IMG/VR virus record: IMGVR_UViG_3300048834_000341 | Span: 1-42,038 of that record | Direction: 5' to 3' (one strand) | Length of the DNA: 42,038 bases | Source: a virus | Shown: positions 8,401 through 16,185 of the stretch, piece by piece | Position numbering within the stretch: position 1 is the first letter of the stretch | How the letters are laid out: each line of letters begins with the position of its first letter | Notes under the pieces: model-generated | The model's database searches: none | What the model saw: the letters and a program-made list of their open reading frames with translations, nothing else | What the model was told of the DNA's origin: nothing | Made by a program: the position numbers and the translations under genes

Positions 8401-11400
8401 TCCCGGGCGATTGTTCACGTATGGGCCCGGCGTCGGCTGCTGGCGGAACGTCGGTTCGTCCGGCACGGTGGCGCGAGAAGCCACCGGAGCCTCCATGCCG
8501 GCGGCCTCGAAGAGGTCCGGGCCCTGCTGCCGAGGGACGGCCGGCTCCTGCGGCGCGATCTCGCCGAGCGTGGCCTGGCCGGCGGTGCGTGGCGCGGCGG
8601 CCTCCGCCTGCGTGCGCACGCGGCTCATCACCTCCGCCTCGAGGGAGCCGAGCCGCTGGTTGATGCTCGCGAGCTCGGTCTGGCCGGCGGCCTCGAGCTG
8701 CGACACATCGACGCCGGCACGCTCCCCCAGGCTCTTCACGGACGCGATCTCGCGGTTGATGTTGCGCTGGGCCGCGAGGAGCTCGTCCTGGAGCTTCGCC
8801 CCCTCGCGCACCGCCTGGTAGAGCGGCGTGGAGTCGCCACCGAAGCCGTTGCCCTCGAAGCCCGGGAGCTGGCGATTCTCGAACGCGGGGGCGAGGCGGT
8901 CGAGCATCCGGCGGACGGCGGTGGGCGAGGGGAGGGTCTCGCCCTTGCCGCGGCGCACGAGCGCGTCGAATGTGCCTTGTGCGTCCTCCTCGCTCACGCC
9001 GAACATGCGGCGGAAGCGGCCCACCTCGGCGGCGATGCCCTCGAGCTGCGGGTTGGCCGTCACGCGGTCCACGATCGCGGCGCCGGCGTGCCCAACGTCG
9101 AGGGTGCGCTGCACCTTCTCCGCGCTCATGCGCGCCTGGGCGCCGATCTCGTCGGCGCTCATCCCGTGATCGGCGAGCGTCGAGAAGGCGCGCACGCGCT
9201 CGCGGACGTTCTGCTCCGCCTGCCCGAAGTTGCCGAGGATCGCCTCGGTCTGGGCGCGGTTCATGCCGGCGCTGGTCGTGAGGTCGGCGTTGACGACGCG
9301 CACGGGGAGGTCCTCGGCGCCGACACGGCGGGCGGCCTCGAGGCGGTGGTGGCCGGAGAGCACGACGTAGCCGCCCTCGGGGTCCGGTGCCACCACGAGC
9401 GGGTCCACCCGGTCCGGGCTCCAGTTTTCCACGAGGTTCTGCACCTTGCGCTCATCGAAGCTCGTCCCGGGCGTCGTGTCGCGCGCCTGGAAGAGCTCGG
9501 GACGGGTGCGGATCTGCTCGAGCGGGAGCCGGCCAGCGTCGCCAGGGGCGATCGTGTGCGAGGCGGCGACCGCCTCGGCGTCCACGGGGCGCGGCTGCTG
9601 GCCCTGCGGCTCCACCGGCGCCAGGTCGCCGCCGAAGTCCGGGTAGCCGTTCGGGCGAGTGTTGGGGCTGTCGGAGCGCATCCGGTAGCGGCTGCCGTCT
9701 GATCGTTCGTAGATCGTCTCGCCGGCGGCGTTCTTGCCGATCACCGTGTCGTCTGCGGGGATGATCGTCTCGCGCGGAGCGGTCGGGTTACGCGAGGCAT
9801 CCGCGGCCCGCTTGTATTCGGCGAGGCGCTCGCGCGCGGAGGGTTGCTGATCCCCACGCATGAACGGCTCCGCCGGCTGGTCGGGAGCGCCACCGCGTAG
9901 GCCTGCCGGAGGCGGCTCCTCGCCGCGGGCCTGCTGCTCCTGGAAGCGGCGCATCGCCTCCTCTCGGATCTTCGCGAGGCGGTCCTTCGCGATCGGCGCG
10001 GGGCGCGCGTCCGCCTGGCGGGCGCGCGAGAGCGCGTCCTCGACCGTGCCGGTCGTGGGTGCGCCCAGCTTGGCGCGGAACCCCTCGATGAGTCCGGTGT
10101 CCACCTCGCGCATATCGGTGGGGACGGGCCCGTTGTAGAGCGCCTCGCGCGCGGCGGCCTGCTGCTCCGGGGTGGTGGCGCCGATCGAGCGCCCGAACGT
10201 CTCCATGAGCTGCTTCTTGGTCTCTTCGGAGACCGCGCCGGTCTCGGCCACCTCGCGCTGCGCCTGCGCCTGGAGCCGCTGCACCTCGGCGGCCCGTCCG
10301 CCGCGCATGAACGGCTCGCGGGGCTGGTCAGCACCTCCGGCCATGCCAGGCATACCGCCACCGGGAGGCGGCTGGTTGCGCCCGGCGTAGAAGTCGGCCA
10401 TATCCGGGAGCGCCTCGCCCGGCACGGGGTACTCGTTCGAGCGCACGTCGAACACTTCCGTGAGTCGGGGCGCGCCCTTGAGCTTCTTCGAGTAGCCGAT
10501 CACGCCGTCGTAGCCGGCATCCTTCACGGCCTGGGCCGCAATGCGCTCCTGGAGTGCGTAGGCGAGAAGGTTCCCCCCGCGGCTGTTCTGGATGATGCGC
10601 TCGGCCTCGTACCCGATCGGGTCGTCGATGCCGTAACGCGAGAGGAGCTCGATCACGGCCCAGGTGTGTTCGTTCGAGCCCTGGCGCCGGAAGTCGCCCA
10701 GGCCGTTCTTCAACACGTCCTCGCGCATCCTTTGATACGCGCCCTTCCCCTTGAGGAAGTCGTAGGCCGCCTCGGGGGCCTTTCCACCGGCGGCTGCTTG
10801 CACGAGGAGCGGGTCCTGGAAGCGGGTCCGCACCTGAACGCGGTCCGAGCCGCCGTATCCGCTCGGGGCCTTGTCCGTTCCTCGCGGCGCGCGGAAGTGG
10901 CGCTCATAGGGGCTCTTTGCCTCGGGCATGTAGAACGTGCCCGCGCGCACGGAATCCGCACCGGCCTGGTCCGGGACCTGGTAGCGCACGAGATCGAGCT
11001 CGATCGAGCCGTCCGGGTGGATCACGGTGCCCGGGGTGCTCTTGATCGCGGCGATCGCGTCGTCGCCGAGCACCTGATTGGGGCGCGCGCTCTTGCTCAC
11101 GTCGCGCATCGGTGCGCCGCCGCTCATCAGGGGCGGGCGGAGGCCCTCGCCGCGCTGGAGCCGCTGGATCGCCTGCTCGTCCCAGAACACGTAGGCGTTG
11201 TGGCGAATCCCGCCACCCATCGTCACGCCGCCGTCGTAGCGGATGCCGGTATAGCCGAGGTCCGAGAGAGCGCGACGGATCGCCACCTGTGCTTCTTCGG
11301 TAGGCCCGATGTTTCTCCATAGATCGCGGAGCGTGCGCTGCGACCCGTCTCCGCGATTCATTGTCTCCGCAATCACACGGCGGATCGCGTCTCGCGCGTC

Positions 11401-13200
11401 GTCCGGGAGCGGAGCATCGGCGTCCAGCGCACCGTTGAGCACCGCGCGCGGGACGTTGAGCTCGGTCTGCTGGCCGGAGAACTGCCCCTTCGGGTAGATG
11501 CCGAACTGCTGCGTGGTCGGCGACGTGCGCCCGAGGTCCACCACGTCGAGCGTGTCTGGGGTGTACCGGCCCGTGACGTAGCGCCTGAGCTCGCGCGCCT
11601 CGGTGGCAGCATTTCCGCCAGCGCGCTCCACGATCCCGATCGCGTCCTGCACCTCGGCCGGATCGGGCATCCCCGCCATGCCGTAGGGGAGGGGCTGGCC
11701 CTTCTGCTCGCGGCGCGCGAGCGAGGCAAGCTGGCCGATGCGCGACTTCCAGAACTGCTCGATCGCCTCGTCCGCCGGCGAGAACTGGCCGGGCTCGAGG
11801 CGTCCGTTGCGATAGAAGTGCGTCACCACGTTCGGCTCGAAGAGCGGAGCGCGTTCGGCGCCCTTCACCTGGTACGAACGGGCGATCTCCGGGGAGTCGG
11901 TGAAATAGATGCCCTGCCCGAAGAGCGCGTTGGGCTGGCCCTTCGGGAGCGAGAGCGGCCCCGTAGGCTGCGCGTCGCCGCGATAGAGCGTCACGGTGTC
12001 CGCGGCCTGCTCCGGCGTGGCACGCATCGCGCCGCCGGCCAGCGCGGGGGCGGGCGCCGATGTTTCACGTGAAACATTGGCGCGGCGGAGCTGGCGCTGC
12101 GCCTCCTTCGCCGTGCGCTCCGCCGCGAATATCTCGCCGGCGAGCTGGCGCCGCTCGAACTGGCGGAGGGTGGCGAGCTCGTCGGCGGGGATGCGCGCGG
12201 CGAGGTAGTTGTCGACGTTCGAAACGTTGCCGAGGTCCTCGGCGCGCGGCACGGGGAACGCCCGTCCGCCGGTGCTGTAGTGCGGGTTGATGAGGTCCTG
12301 GCCTGCGGCGCGCCCCTGCTCGAACGCCTCGGGCGCGGCGGCACGCATGGCCTCCTGCGCCTGCTGGCGGGCGGTGGCGCGCCACGCGCTGCGCGTCGCG
12401 TTGATGCCGTGGAGGCCCGCCACGCCTCCCGCCAGGCCGCCAGCGAAGCCGGCGACGGCCTGAGCGGTCTCGCCTCCGCCGAGCGCCTCGGTCGCGGCGC
12501 CTGCGGCCCGGGCGCCGTAGTACCCGCCGACGCCCATCACGCCCTGAGCGGCGACGTTGGAGGCGATCCCGCCCTGCACGGCCGGGGCGATAGCTCCGGC
12601 GGCGAGGCGGCCAGCGAGGCCAGCGGATCCGAGACGCGCCAGCGCGGCGCCACCGGCGGCGGTCGAGCCGATGCCAGCGGAGGCGAGCGAGAGCGGAGAG
12701 AGCCCGGCGTCGAGGCCCACGGCGAGCGGCGTCCCGATCACGGGCACACGCTCGATCGCGTTCTTCACGGCGGTGCCGGGGTCGCCCGGGAGGATGAGGT
12801 CGGCGAACGCGGAGGCGCTCGTGGCGGCGCCGAACCCGGTGGCGAGCCCGTCGCGCACCTCGCGCGGCACGAGCGAGCGGAAGGCGTTGGCGACGTTGCC
12901 GAGGAAGCTGGGCCTATCGGGCCCGGCCGCCCCGGCCTCGGGAGGGTTTGCGATCGAGCGGAAGGCCTCTCCGGTCGCCTGGCGGCGAGCTGCCTGCGCC
13001 TGCTGCACGACGGGGGAGGGTGCGCGCGAGTCGCGGACGATCTGGCGCGCGGTCTGGATTGAGACGGGATCGCCAGCGGCAACGAGGGGGGAGATCCGCT
13101 CGGCCATAGCCTGCACGGCGGAGGCCTGACGGGCGCGGATGGTCGTCTGGGGCTCGTAGGCGTAGCTGGCCGGCTTGAACGGGTTGTAGGCCGGCGCCAT
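5425..13200 (-). CDS. Giant polyvalent protein: two ART-like domains, ParB domain, LPD38-like domain
   Basis: 2,591 residues from ATG 13200, with a GAGGAGGG site. Approximate layout: residues 135-275 are a Gly/Ala-rich hydrophobic stretch with glycine-zipper character that could insert in membrane. Residues 395-670 are ADP-ribosyltransferase-like (VTLYRGDAQ, GIYFTDSPE, then YTGIRYDGG). Residues 757-925 hold a second such module ending in YDGVIGYSKK and EVFDVR. Residues 1215-1365 are a ParB/sulfiredoxin domain with GHHRLEAARR near 1281. Long helical, coiled-coil segments fill about 1400-1950. Residues 2100-2320 (FFAPRNLIGKVQ, SSDFGKI, IDIWGGNQQLF) match the polyvalent-associated domain type I know as LPD38. 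Such proteins are thought to be packaged and injected with the DNA to blunt host defences. It ends inside the next gene's ATGA. No frameshift is visible. Confidence 0.88.
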   Translation of the reverse strand: MAPAYNPFKPASYAYEPQTTIRARQASAVQAMAERISPLVAAGDPVSIQTARQIVRDSRAPSPVVQQAQAARRQATGEAFRSIANPPEAGAAGPDRPSFLGNVANAFRSLVPREVRDGLATGFGAATSASAFADLILPGDPGTAVKNAIERVPVIGTPLAVGLDAGLSPLSLASAGIGSTAAGGAALARLGSAGLAGRLAAGAIAPAVQGGIASNVAAQGVMGVGGYYGARAAGAATEALGGGETAQAVAGFAGGLAGGVAGLHGINATRSAWRATARQQAQEAMRAAAPEAFEQGRAAGQDLINPHYSTGGRAFPVPRAEDLGNVSNVDNYLAARIPADELATLRQFERRQLAGEIFAAERTAKEAQRQLRRANVSRETSAPAPALAGGAMRATPEQAADTVTLYRGDAQPTGPLSLPKGQPNALFGQGIYFTDSPEIARSYQVKGAERAPLFEPNVVTHFYRNGRLEPGQFSPADEAIEQFWKSRIGQLASLARREQKGQPLPYGMAGMPDPAEVQDAIGIVERAGGNAATEARELRRYVTGRYTPDTLDVVDLGRTSPTTQQFGIYPKGQFSGQQTELNVPRAVLNGALDADAPLPDDARDAIRRVIAETMNRGDGSQRTLRDLWRNIGPTEEAQVAIRRALSDLGYTGIRYDGGVTMGGGIRHNAYVFWDEQAIQRLQRGEGLRPPLMSGGAPMRDVSKSARPNQVLGDDAIAAIKSTPGTVIHPDGSIELDLVRYQVPDQAGADSVRAGTFYMPEAKSPYERHFRAPRGTDKAPSGYGGSDRVQVRTRFQDPLLVQAAAGGKAPEAAYDFLKGKGAYQRMREDVLKNGLGDFRRQGSNEHTWAVIELLSRYGIDDPIGYEAERIIQNSRGGNLLAYALQERIAAQAVKDAGYDGVIGYSKKLKGAPRLTEVFDVRSNEYPVPGEALPDMADFYAGRNQPPPGGGMPGMAGGADQPREPFMRGGRAAEVQRLQAQAQREVAETGAVSEETKKQLMETFGRSIGATTPEQQAAAREALYNGPVPTDMREVDTGLIEGFRAKLGAPTTGTVEDALSRARQADARPAPIAKDRLAKIREEAMRRFQEQQARGEEPPPAGLRGGAPDQPAEPFMRGDQQPSARERLAEYKRAADASRNPTAPRETIIPADDTVIGKNAAGETIYERSDGSRYRMRSDSPNTRPNGYPDFGGDLAPVEPQGQQPRPVDAEAVAASHTIAPGDAGRLPLEQIRTRPELFQARDTTPGTSFDERKVQNLVENWSPDRVDPLVVAPDPEGGYVVLSGHHRLEAARRVGAEDLPVRVVNADLTTSAGMNRAQTEAILGNFGQAEQNVRERVRAFSTLADHGMSADEIGAQARMSAEKVQRTLDVGHAGAAIVDRVTANPQLEGIAAEVGRFRRMFGVSEEDAQGTFDALVRRGKGETLPSPTAVRRMLDRLAPAFENRQLPGFEGNGFGGDSTPLYQAVREGAKLQDELLAAQRNINREIASVKSLGERAGVDVSQLEAAGQTELASINQRLGSLEAEVMSRVRTQAEAAAPRTAGQATLGEIAPQEPAVPRQQGPDLFEAAGMEAPVASRATVPDEPTFRQQPTPGPYVNNRPGVPDEPAFHALQQALAQEVDLRRSGQVMDEIAAGRRLQAGRLRRSFDAANASGASLDDRLSGASQAARVGPLRKTFAAPLEITDEARDALADHIQGVLEGEGEFTQWQGLRALKALIDGENVQPAQTALLKRVFGKDIGILIDEANAARPSPRAPLSDEALARIEAASAHREKQITRYQEQAEAQRALVAQLEGDLGMNPTSKRLQRVLAQAREGLERSEARAEQLLERRANFLRPVPRGVPAEQALARQRRTYGAIADLRAAQAAERAGVELTPRQAHMLEVARRQGQGTALEQALGDPPRPVRPGLGDQPPASDYGHQPGLFAPEPPERGVARVASLFQQLREDPSRTALDLLNAPRTLMASGDVSYSLRQNAMLAPAHPRAWLRSMKDQLTAWRSVEGAQAVTDRIVGNPLYPYLKKMGVEILDQAGHQDEAFLSRAVGDLPLVRQSSRAATAAGNSMRAGVAYDWLTSFTPEQLAAMPPSRLEAMGAFINAATGRGQLPEVLQTHAQTLNALFFAPRNLIGKVQANLAVFSRDAAVRKEAAKNLVAFYGTGIGILALAKLAGANVGVEPTSSDFGKITLPGGTRIDIWGGNQQLFRFVANLVTGEATSARTGQTYDQARGETVYRFLKSKLAPVPAAVVAGAQGESPSGEQLRFSPPAVGEQALRMVTPLFIQELVDATRGAGPVEGLVAGVGSAVGLGTQAYEQGAGDQLARQAFGKQYGELTAQQRNELAAAHPDLQGKILEEQAQAGGRGGQAAAFRQQAYQQQLASDQQLLEGKLTRQDWQQQRGDRTVRLRGQLEAVYGPGQAITDAQAAKDPLKRYLKAIADSTDPSTGAVDQGALERARAGWDQATNEAIDKSLGTSDTPLVRAYRKAANVYYELPRYQGYTADEARAIDELWSRARARAASTDDLAMSRALRQVLAQAGDVDPRIVTGVRRRIAGSLSTAPDRKRATRRDPLTAYFFGTPTPQQRAQAEQQLQQMRSEAA

Positions 13201-13242
13201 GCTGCCCTCCTCTCGCGCGGTACGGGCAGCATAGCCGAAACG

Positions 13243-13599
13243 TTACGAACTGTCGTCACGCGCGAGGGCTTCGAGAAGCCGGAAAGCCGCCCAGAGCGTC
13301 CTCCGCTGCATCCGGTCCCATTCGAGCTCAACGGCTTCGAGCTGCGCCTCGGCCCGCTGCGCCGCGGCAAGCCTCCGGCGCGCTTGTGCTGCTGCGCGCT
13401 CCTCACTGAGAGCCCTCGATCGGATCCTGACGCGATCCACGCCATGAGCACGGAACACGGCCGTCACCCTGCAATACGCGGAGTGCGCGGTGAGGCCGCG
13501 CGCGGCGGCGATCTCCTCGAGCGTCCGCCCGTCCTCGAGCATCGTCTTTACCTCGAGCTCGGCCCGGGTGAGCGGCCGGAGGGGCGCGCCGAGGTTCAC
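13243..13599 (-). CDS. LuxR/sigma-4-type helix-turn-helix protein
   Basis: 118 residues from GTG 13599, chosen because its GTGA overlaps the stop of the upstream gene. Residues about 8-55 form a GerE/LuxR-type HTH: LTRAELEVKTMLEDG, then EEIAAARGLTAHSAYCRV as the helix-turn-helix, then a trailing helix. The C-terminal half is a long Arg/Glu/Ala-rich helix that could dimerise. There is no receiver or ligand-binding domain, so it is a stand-alone DNA-binding module. It lies 42 bases upstream of the giant polyvalent gene and could tune late transcription; the role is inferred. Confidence 0.7.
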   Translation of the reverse strand: MNLGAPLRPLTRAELEVKTMLEDGRTLEEIAAARGLTAHSAYCRVTAVFRAHGVDRVRIRSRALSEERAAAQARRRLAAAQRAEAQLEAVELEWDRMQRRTLWAAFRLLEALARDDSS

Positions 13600-13877
13600 T
13601 CGTCCTCGACGCTGTAGCTCTCGCGGATGATCTTGTCGTGCGCCACCGAGAGCATGTAGAGGGCGCGCTCGAACGTGAGGCCGGAGTGGGCCCAGCGCGT
13701 GCCCTGGTCGCAGCGGATCACCACGAGCACGTCCGGGACGTGCGCTCCGGCCTCGTTCTTCGGATCGGCGCACTCGGCGATCTCGGCCATGAGGAGCTCG
13801 AGCACCTCACCGATCTCGATGCGGCGGGCGTCGTCCGCCATTTGCTGAAAGTCGTCACCCAGGCCCAGAAGCGGCAT
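13596..13877 (-). CDS. Hypothetical small protein
   Basis: 93 residues from ATG 13877, just after the stop of the kinase-like gene, with GGAAA upstream. It is acidic and mainly helical, with an LELLMAEIAECAD helix, a beta-strand stretch VPDVLVVIRCDQG, and a terminal helical segment ending in VEDE. I know similar short phage proteins in which a VVIR strand precedes a conserved Trp, but I cannot attach a function. It overlaps the HTH gene by GTGA, so the two are probably translated together. Confidence 0.65.
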   Translation of the reverse strand: MPLLGLGDDFQQMADDARRIEIGEVLELLMAEIAECADPKNEAGAHVPDVLVVIRCDQGTRWAHSGLTFERALYMLSVAHDKIIRESYSVEDE

Positions 13878-13879
13878 CG

Positions 13880-14350
13880 CTAGTTTCCGTAGTCCACGGC
13901 GACGAGGCGGCCGAGGTGCTCGCGAGAGACCCCGCGCGCGTCCTTGCCACCGAGCCACCCGAAGCTGTCCGCCTTGATCTCGGCGGGGATCGCGGAGGCG
14001 CGATAGGTCTCCGCCACGAACGCCTCCAGGTGGCGGACGTGCTCGGCGTAGCGCGTCGGCTCCTCGATCTCGTCCGGCTCCCCGATCGGCTCGCAGCGCG
14101 GCATCACGAGGAGCCACCCGCCCGGCACGCCGAAGAGCACCGGGCAGAGCCGCGGATCGCGGGTGTCGCGCCACCATTCGCGCTCGATGCCGTTCGCGAT
14201 GAGGCCGCGGAGGAACGGACGCCAGCCGTAGCGGAGGTTGGGGAGCTTCACCGCCCACCGCCCGACGAGGATCACGGTGCGCGTCGCCCCGTGGAGCACG
14301 CTCACGTAGGCCTCGGAGCTGCGGTTGTCGATCTCGATGATCGGCTTCAT
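13880..14350 (-). CDS. Kinase-fold-like phage protein ending at a DYG motif
   Basis: 156 residues from ATG 14350 (ATGA overlap with the upstream gene). The features resemble a reduced protein-kinase or phosphotransferase fold: a VILVGRWAVKLP segment with a possible beta-3 lysine (K35), a GGWLLVMPRCEP hinge-like strand, then KADSFGWLGG, and a terminal VAVDYGN in the place where kinases carry DFG. The protein ends right there, so the usual C-lobe is missing. Phages carry a widespread family like this with no tested activity that I know of. It may bind a nucleotide, act as a pseudokinase, or inhibit a host kinase. Confidence 0.65.
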   Translation of the reverse strand: MKPIIEIDNRSSEAYVSVLHGATRTVILVGRWAVKLPNLRYGWRPFLRGLIANGIEREWWRDTRDPRLCPVLFGVPGGWLLVMPRCEPIGEPDEIEEPTRYAEHVRHLEAFVAETYRASAIPAEIKADSFGWLGGKDARGVSREHLGRLVAVDYGN

Positions 14351-14706
14351 CTGTCCCCCGCAAAGCGGTAGCCGGGCGGCAGGATGAGCCCGTGCGGCGT
14401 GTAGCGGCCATTCGGGCGGGCGCGGCCCTTCGTGAAGGGGTCCTCGCGATCGCCGGGGAGCGGCTGCTCCAGCACGTCCGGCGTGGCCGCCATGCCATGA
14501 TCGCCGTAGATCCCGCGGACGCGGTTCGAGTCCTCGAGGCCCTCGTGGACGTACTGCGAGCACTCGCACCGGGGATGGTGGCACGCGCCCACGAGGAGCT
14601 GCCCCTCGCGGCCAGCGGCGCGCGAGCCGGCGTCCGCCCGCGCGCGTCGGTGCTCGGTGAGGTCGTGCGAACAATGGCGCCGGCTGCACGGCTGATAACT
14701 ACCCAC
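14347..14706 (-). CDS. Hypothetical Cys/His-rich protein
   Basis: 119 residues from GTG 14706, overlapping the upstream gene by 8 bases. The N-terminal half contains two metal-binding-like clusters: PCSRRHCSHDLTEH and, after a basic linker, GACHHPRCECSQYV. Together they could hold one or two zinc ions. The C-terminal half is Pro/Gly-rich and probably loosely folded. Small proteins with GAC...CxC...Y signatures are frequent in actinobacterial phages, which is one reason for the host guess. No function can be assigned. Confidence 0.6.
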   Translation of the reverse strand: MGSYQPCSRRHCSHDLTEHRRARADAGSRAAGREGQLLVGACHHPRCECSQYVHEGLEDSNRVRGIYGDHGMAATPDVLEQPLPGDREDPFTKGRARPNGRYTPHGLILPPGYRFAGDR

Positions 14707-14974
14707 GGCGCGCCCCCGTTCCGGCGCAGAGTCCTCGTCGGTCGATGTGGCGGGTGGGGCGCTCCGGGTCGATCGGGTCGTAGACGCCGAGCCGGAGCGC
14801 GATCTGGCGGCTCATCAGGTCCAGCTCGCGCACGTCCTCCTCGGCGATCGCCTCGGTCATGCGCCCGTCGTCCTCGAGGGCGCCGTGCGCGATGCGGTAG
14901 ACGATCCAGGGGTTGCCGATCCCGAACGCCTCGAGGAGGTAGAGCGCGGGCCGCTCGGTGAGTGGCCCGTTCAC
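14699..14974 (-). CDS. Hypothetical small protein
   Basis: 91 residues from GTG 14974, joined to the upstream gene by a GTGA overlap. The first part carries a conserved-looking aromatic strand (GNPWIVYRIAHG). The middle is acidic and helical (EEDVRELDLMSRQIALRL) and the end is Arg/Gly-rich. It has no transmembrane segment and no Cys cluster. I do not recognise it. Its place in a run of short coupled genes between portal-side structural genes and the polyvalent gene suggests a particle component or a host-takeover factor. Confidence 0.6.
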   Translation of the reverse strand: MNGPLTERPALYLLEAFGIGNPWIVYRIAHGALEDDGRMTEAIAEEDVRELDLMSRQIALRLGVYDPIDPERPTRHIDRRGLCAGTGARRG

Positions 14975-15297
14975 GGTGCTACCGCTTCGTCGGCAGCCGC
15001 ATCGGCCGCTGCGTCGGGCCGGTCGGCCTCTTCGCCGGGAGCTTCATCGGCGGCCGGAGCTTCTCGGGCTTCCTGGCGGGCGGCGCGGCGGGCGTGTAGG
15101 CGAGGGTCATCATTGGGCCGAATCCTTACCCACTCGGCCACCTCGTCGGGTGGCCCCACGAGAAGCTCCATCGTGGAGTCGGGGAGGGCCGCGTTGCGCG
15201 CGCCCACGATCGAGCTCACGCGATTGTAGGCCTCCTCGCTGCTGCCGGCGCGCACGTGGGCCGCGAGCGGGACGCGGTAGATCACCTCGTCGCTCAC
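14971..15297 (-). CDS. Hypothetical protein with acidic Ala-rich tail
   Basis: 108 residues from GTG 15297, overlapping the stop of the Acb2/Tad1-like gene by GTGA. The first about 65 residues look folded, with strands (VIYRVPLAAHV, MELLVGP) around a helix. The last about 40 are a low-complexity Ala/Asp/Glu/Pro tail. Tails of this kind are common in phage accessory proteins and may be flexible. It is probably co-expressed with the putative sponge gene. Function unknown. Confidence 0.6.
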   Translation of the reverse strand: MSDEVIYRVPLAAHVRAGSSEEAYNRVSSIVGARNAALPDSTMELLVGPPDEVAEWVRIRPNDDPRLHARRAARQEAREAPAADEAPGEEADRPDAAADAAADEAVAP

Positions 15298-15737
15298 GGC
15301 ATGATCCCTTCATCGAGCGCCTTCTGGAGCTCGATCTGGAGCGCCCCCACGTAGTCCGCGAGATCGCCGGGGTGGACCCGGCGGAGGTGCGGGAAGTTGA
15401 GGCCCTCGGTGCCGTCGATGCGGCGGTTCATGGTGCGCCAGTCGAGCGCGGCGAGCATCGCCTTTCCGGCGAGGAGCGCGAGCTGGTTCTCTGCGCACGG
15501 GAAGGGGCCGCGCTGGTATCCATCGAGCCGATCGAGGAGCACCTGGAGCACCACATCGAGGCTCGTCCCGTTCACGCCTGCCTGGAGCACGGGGCCGTCC
15601 TGGAAGCGCACGAAGCCGTATGCGGCCTCCGACTCCCAGGTGAGGGGGTGCGACTCCTCCGGCTGATTGATCGGCCCGAAAGCCACAACCGTAGGCGTGT
15701 CAGTCGCTTGGATGCTCGGTCTCTGCTGCTGATCCAT
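15294..15737 (-). CDS. Acb2/Tad1-like helical-hairpin protein (candidate anti-CBASS/anti-Thoeris sponge)
   Basis: 147 residues from ATG 15737 with a GGGAGG site. Residues 42-53 read FVRFQDGPVLQA. Residues 54-114 match a widespread phage family by recall: GVNGTSLDVVL, DRLDGYQRGPF, C81, E83, N84, then a helix with W100-R101-T102 and RRIDGTEG. I associate this pattern (NG, DRL.GFQ.GPF.C.EN, RT..R..GVEG) with the Acb2/Tad1 hairpin domain, whose members bind cyclic oligonucleotides or gcADPR signals and so block CBASS or Thoeris. The canonical ALTKLEEAL helix is altered here to ALLAGKAML. The N-terminal 40 residues are an unusual extension. It sits in the virion operon. The family match is fairly strong; the biochemical role is inferred. 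Confidence 0.6.
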   Translation of the reverse strand: MDQQQRPSIQATDTPTVVAFGPINQPEESHPLTWESEAAYGFVRFQDGPVLQAGVNGTSLDVVLQVLLDRLDGYQRGPFPCAENQLALLAGKAMLAALDWRTMNRRIDGTEGLNFPHLRRVHPGDLADYVGALQIELQKALDEGIMP

Positions 15738-16185
15738 CGGCCTCCCCCGGTCGATCTGCTGGCGGAGCCTCGAAGCCGTGGCGCGGAGCGTCGCACGGTG
15801 CGGGCTTGCCTTTGCAACGCGCGTGCTGCGCGCCGTCTGTGAGTGGCTGGTTCACGCCCACGGGATGCCGAGGCGGGAGCCAGGGGTGACGCGCGCATAC
15901 GAGCCCGTCGTCGCAGCGGTCGAGGATCGTGGTGAGAAGCTCGATCGCGGCGACGCCGTTCCCAGCGTAGCGCGGCGCGTAGTTGACGAGCACGGCGACG
16001 CCCGGCAGCTCCGGGTGCTCTTCGATGCCGCGCTCGGTGACAGAGCCCTTGTTGATGAGCTCGAGGAACGCCTCGAACTCCTCGACGCCCGCGAAGCCAA
16101 CGTAGACGTTGCCCTCTTCGTCGGTGCGCGGCGGGAGAAGCGAGGCGCTGGGCGGAACCCAGAGCGGGGTGAGGGTGTCGGGCAT
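15700..16185 (-). CDS. Hypothetical protein
   Basis: 161 residues from ATG 16185, which overlaps the preceding TAA (TAATG). The first 95 residues look globular: a TPLWVPPSASLL strand region, an EEFEAFLELINKG helix, and PGVAVLVNYAPRYAG. The last about 60 are Pro/His/Arg-rich with three Cys and are probably disordered or weakly metal-binding. Its 3' end overlaps the Acb2/Tad1-like gene by 38 bases, so the two are co-translated. I do not recognise a family. Confidence 0.6.
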   Translation of the reverse strand: MPDTLTPLWVPPSASLLPPRTDEEGNVYVGFAGVEEFEAFLELINKGSVTERGIEEHPELPGVAVLVNYAPRYAGNGVAAIELLTTILDRCDDGLVCARHPWLPPRHPVGVNQPLTDGAQHARCKGKPAPCDAPRHGFEAPPADRPGEADGSAAETEHPSD

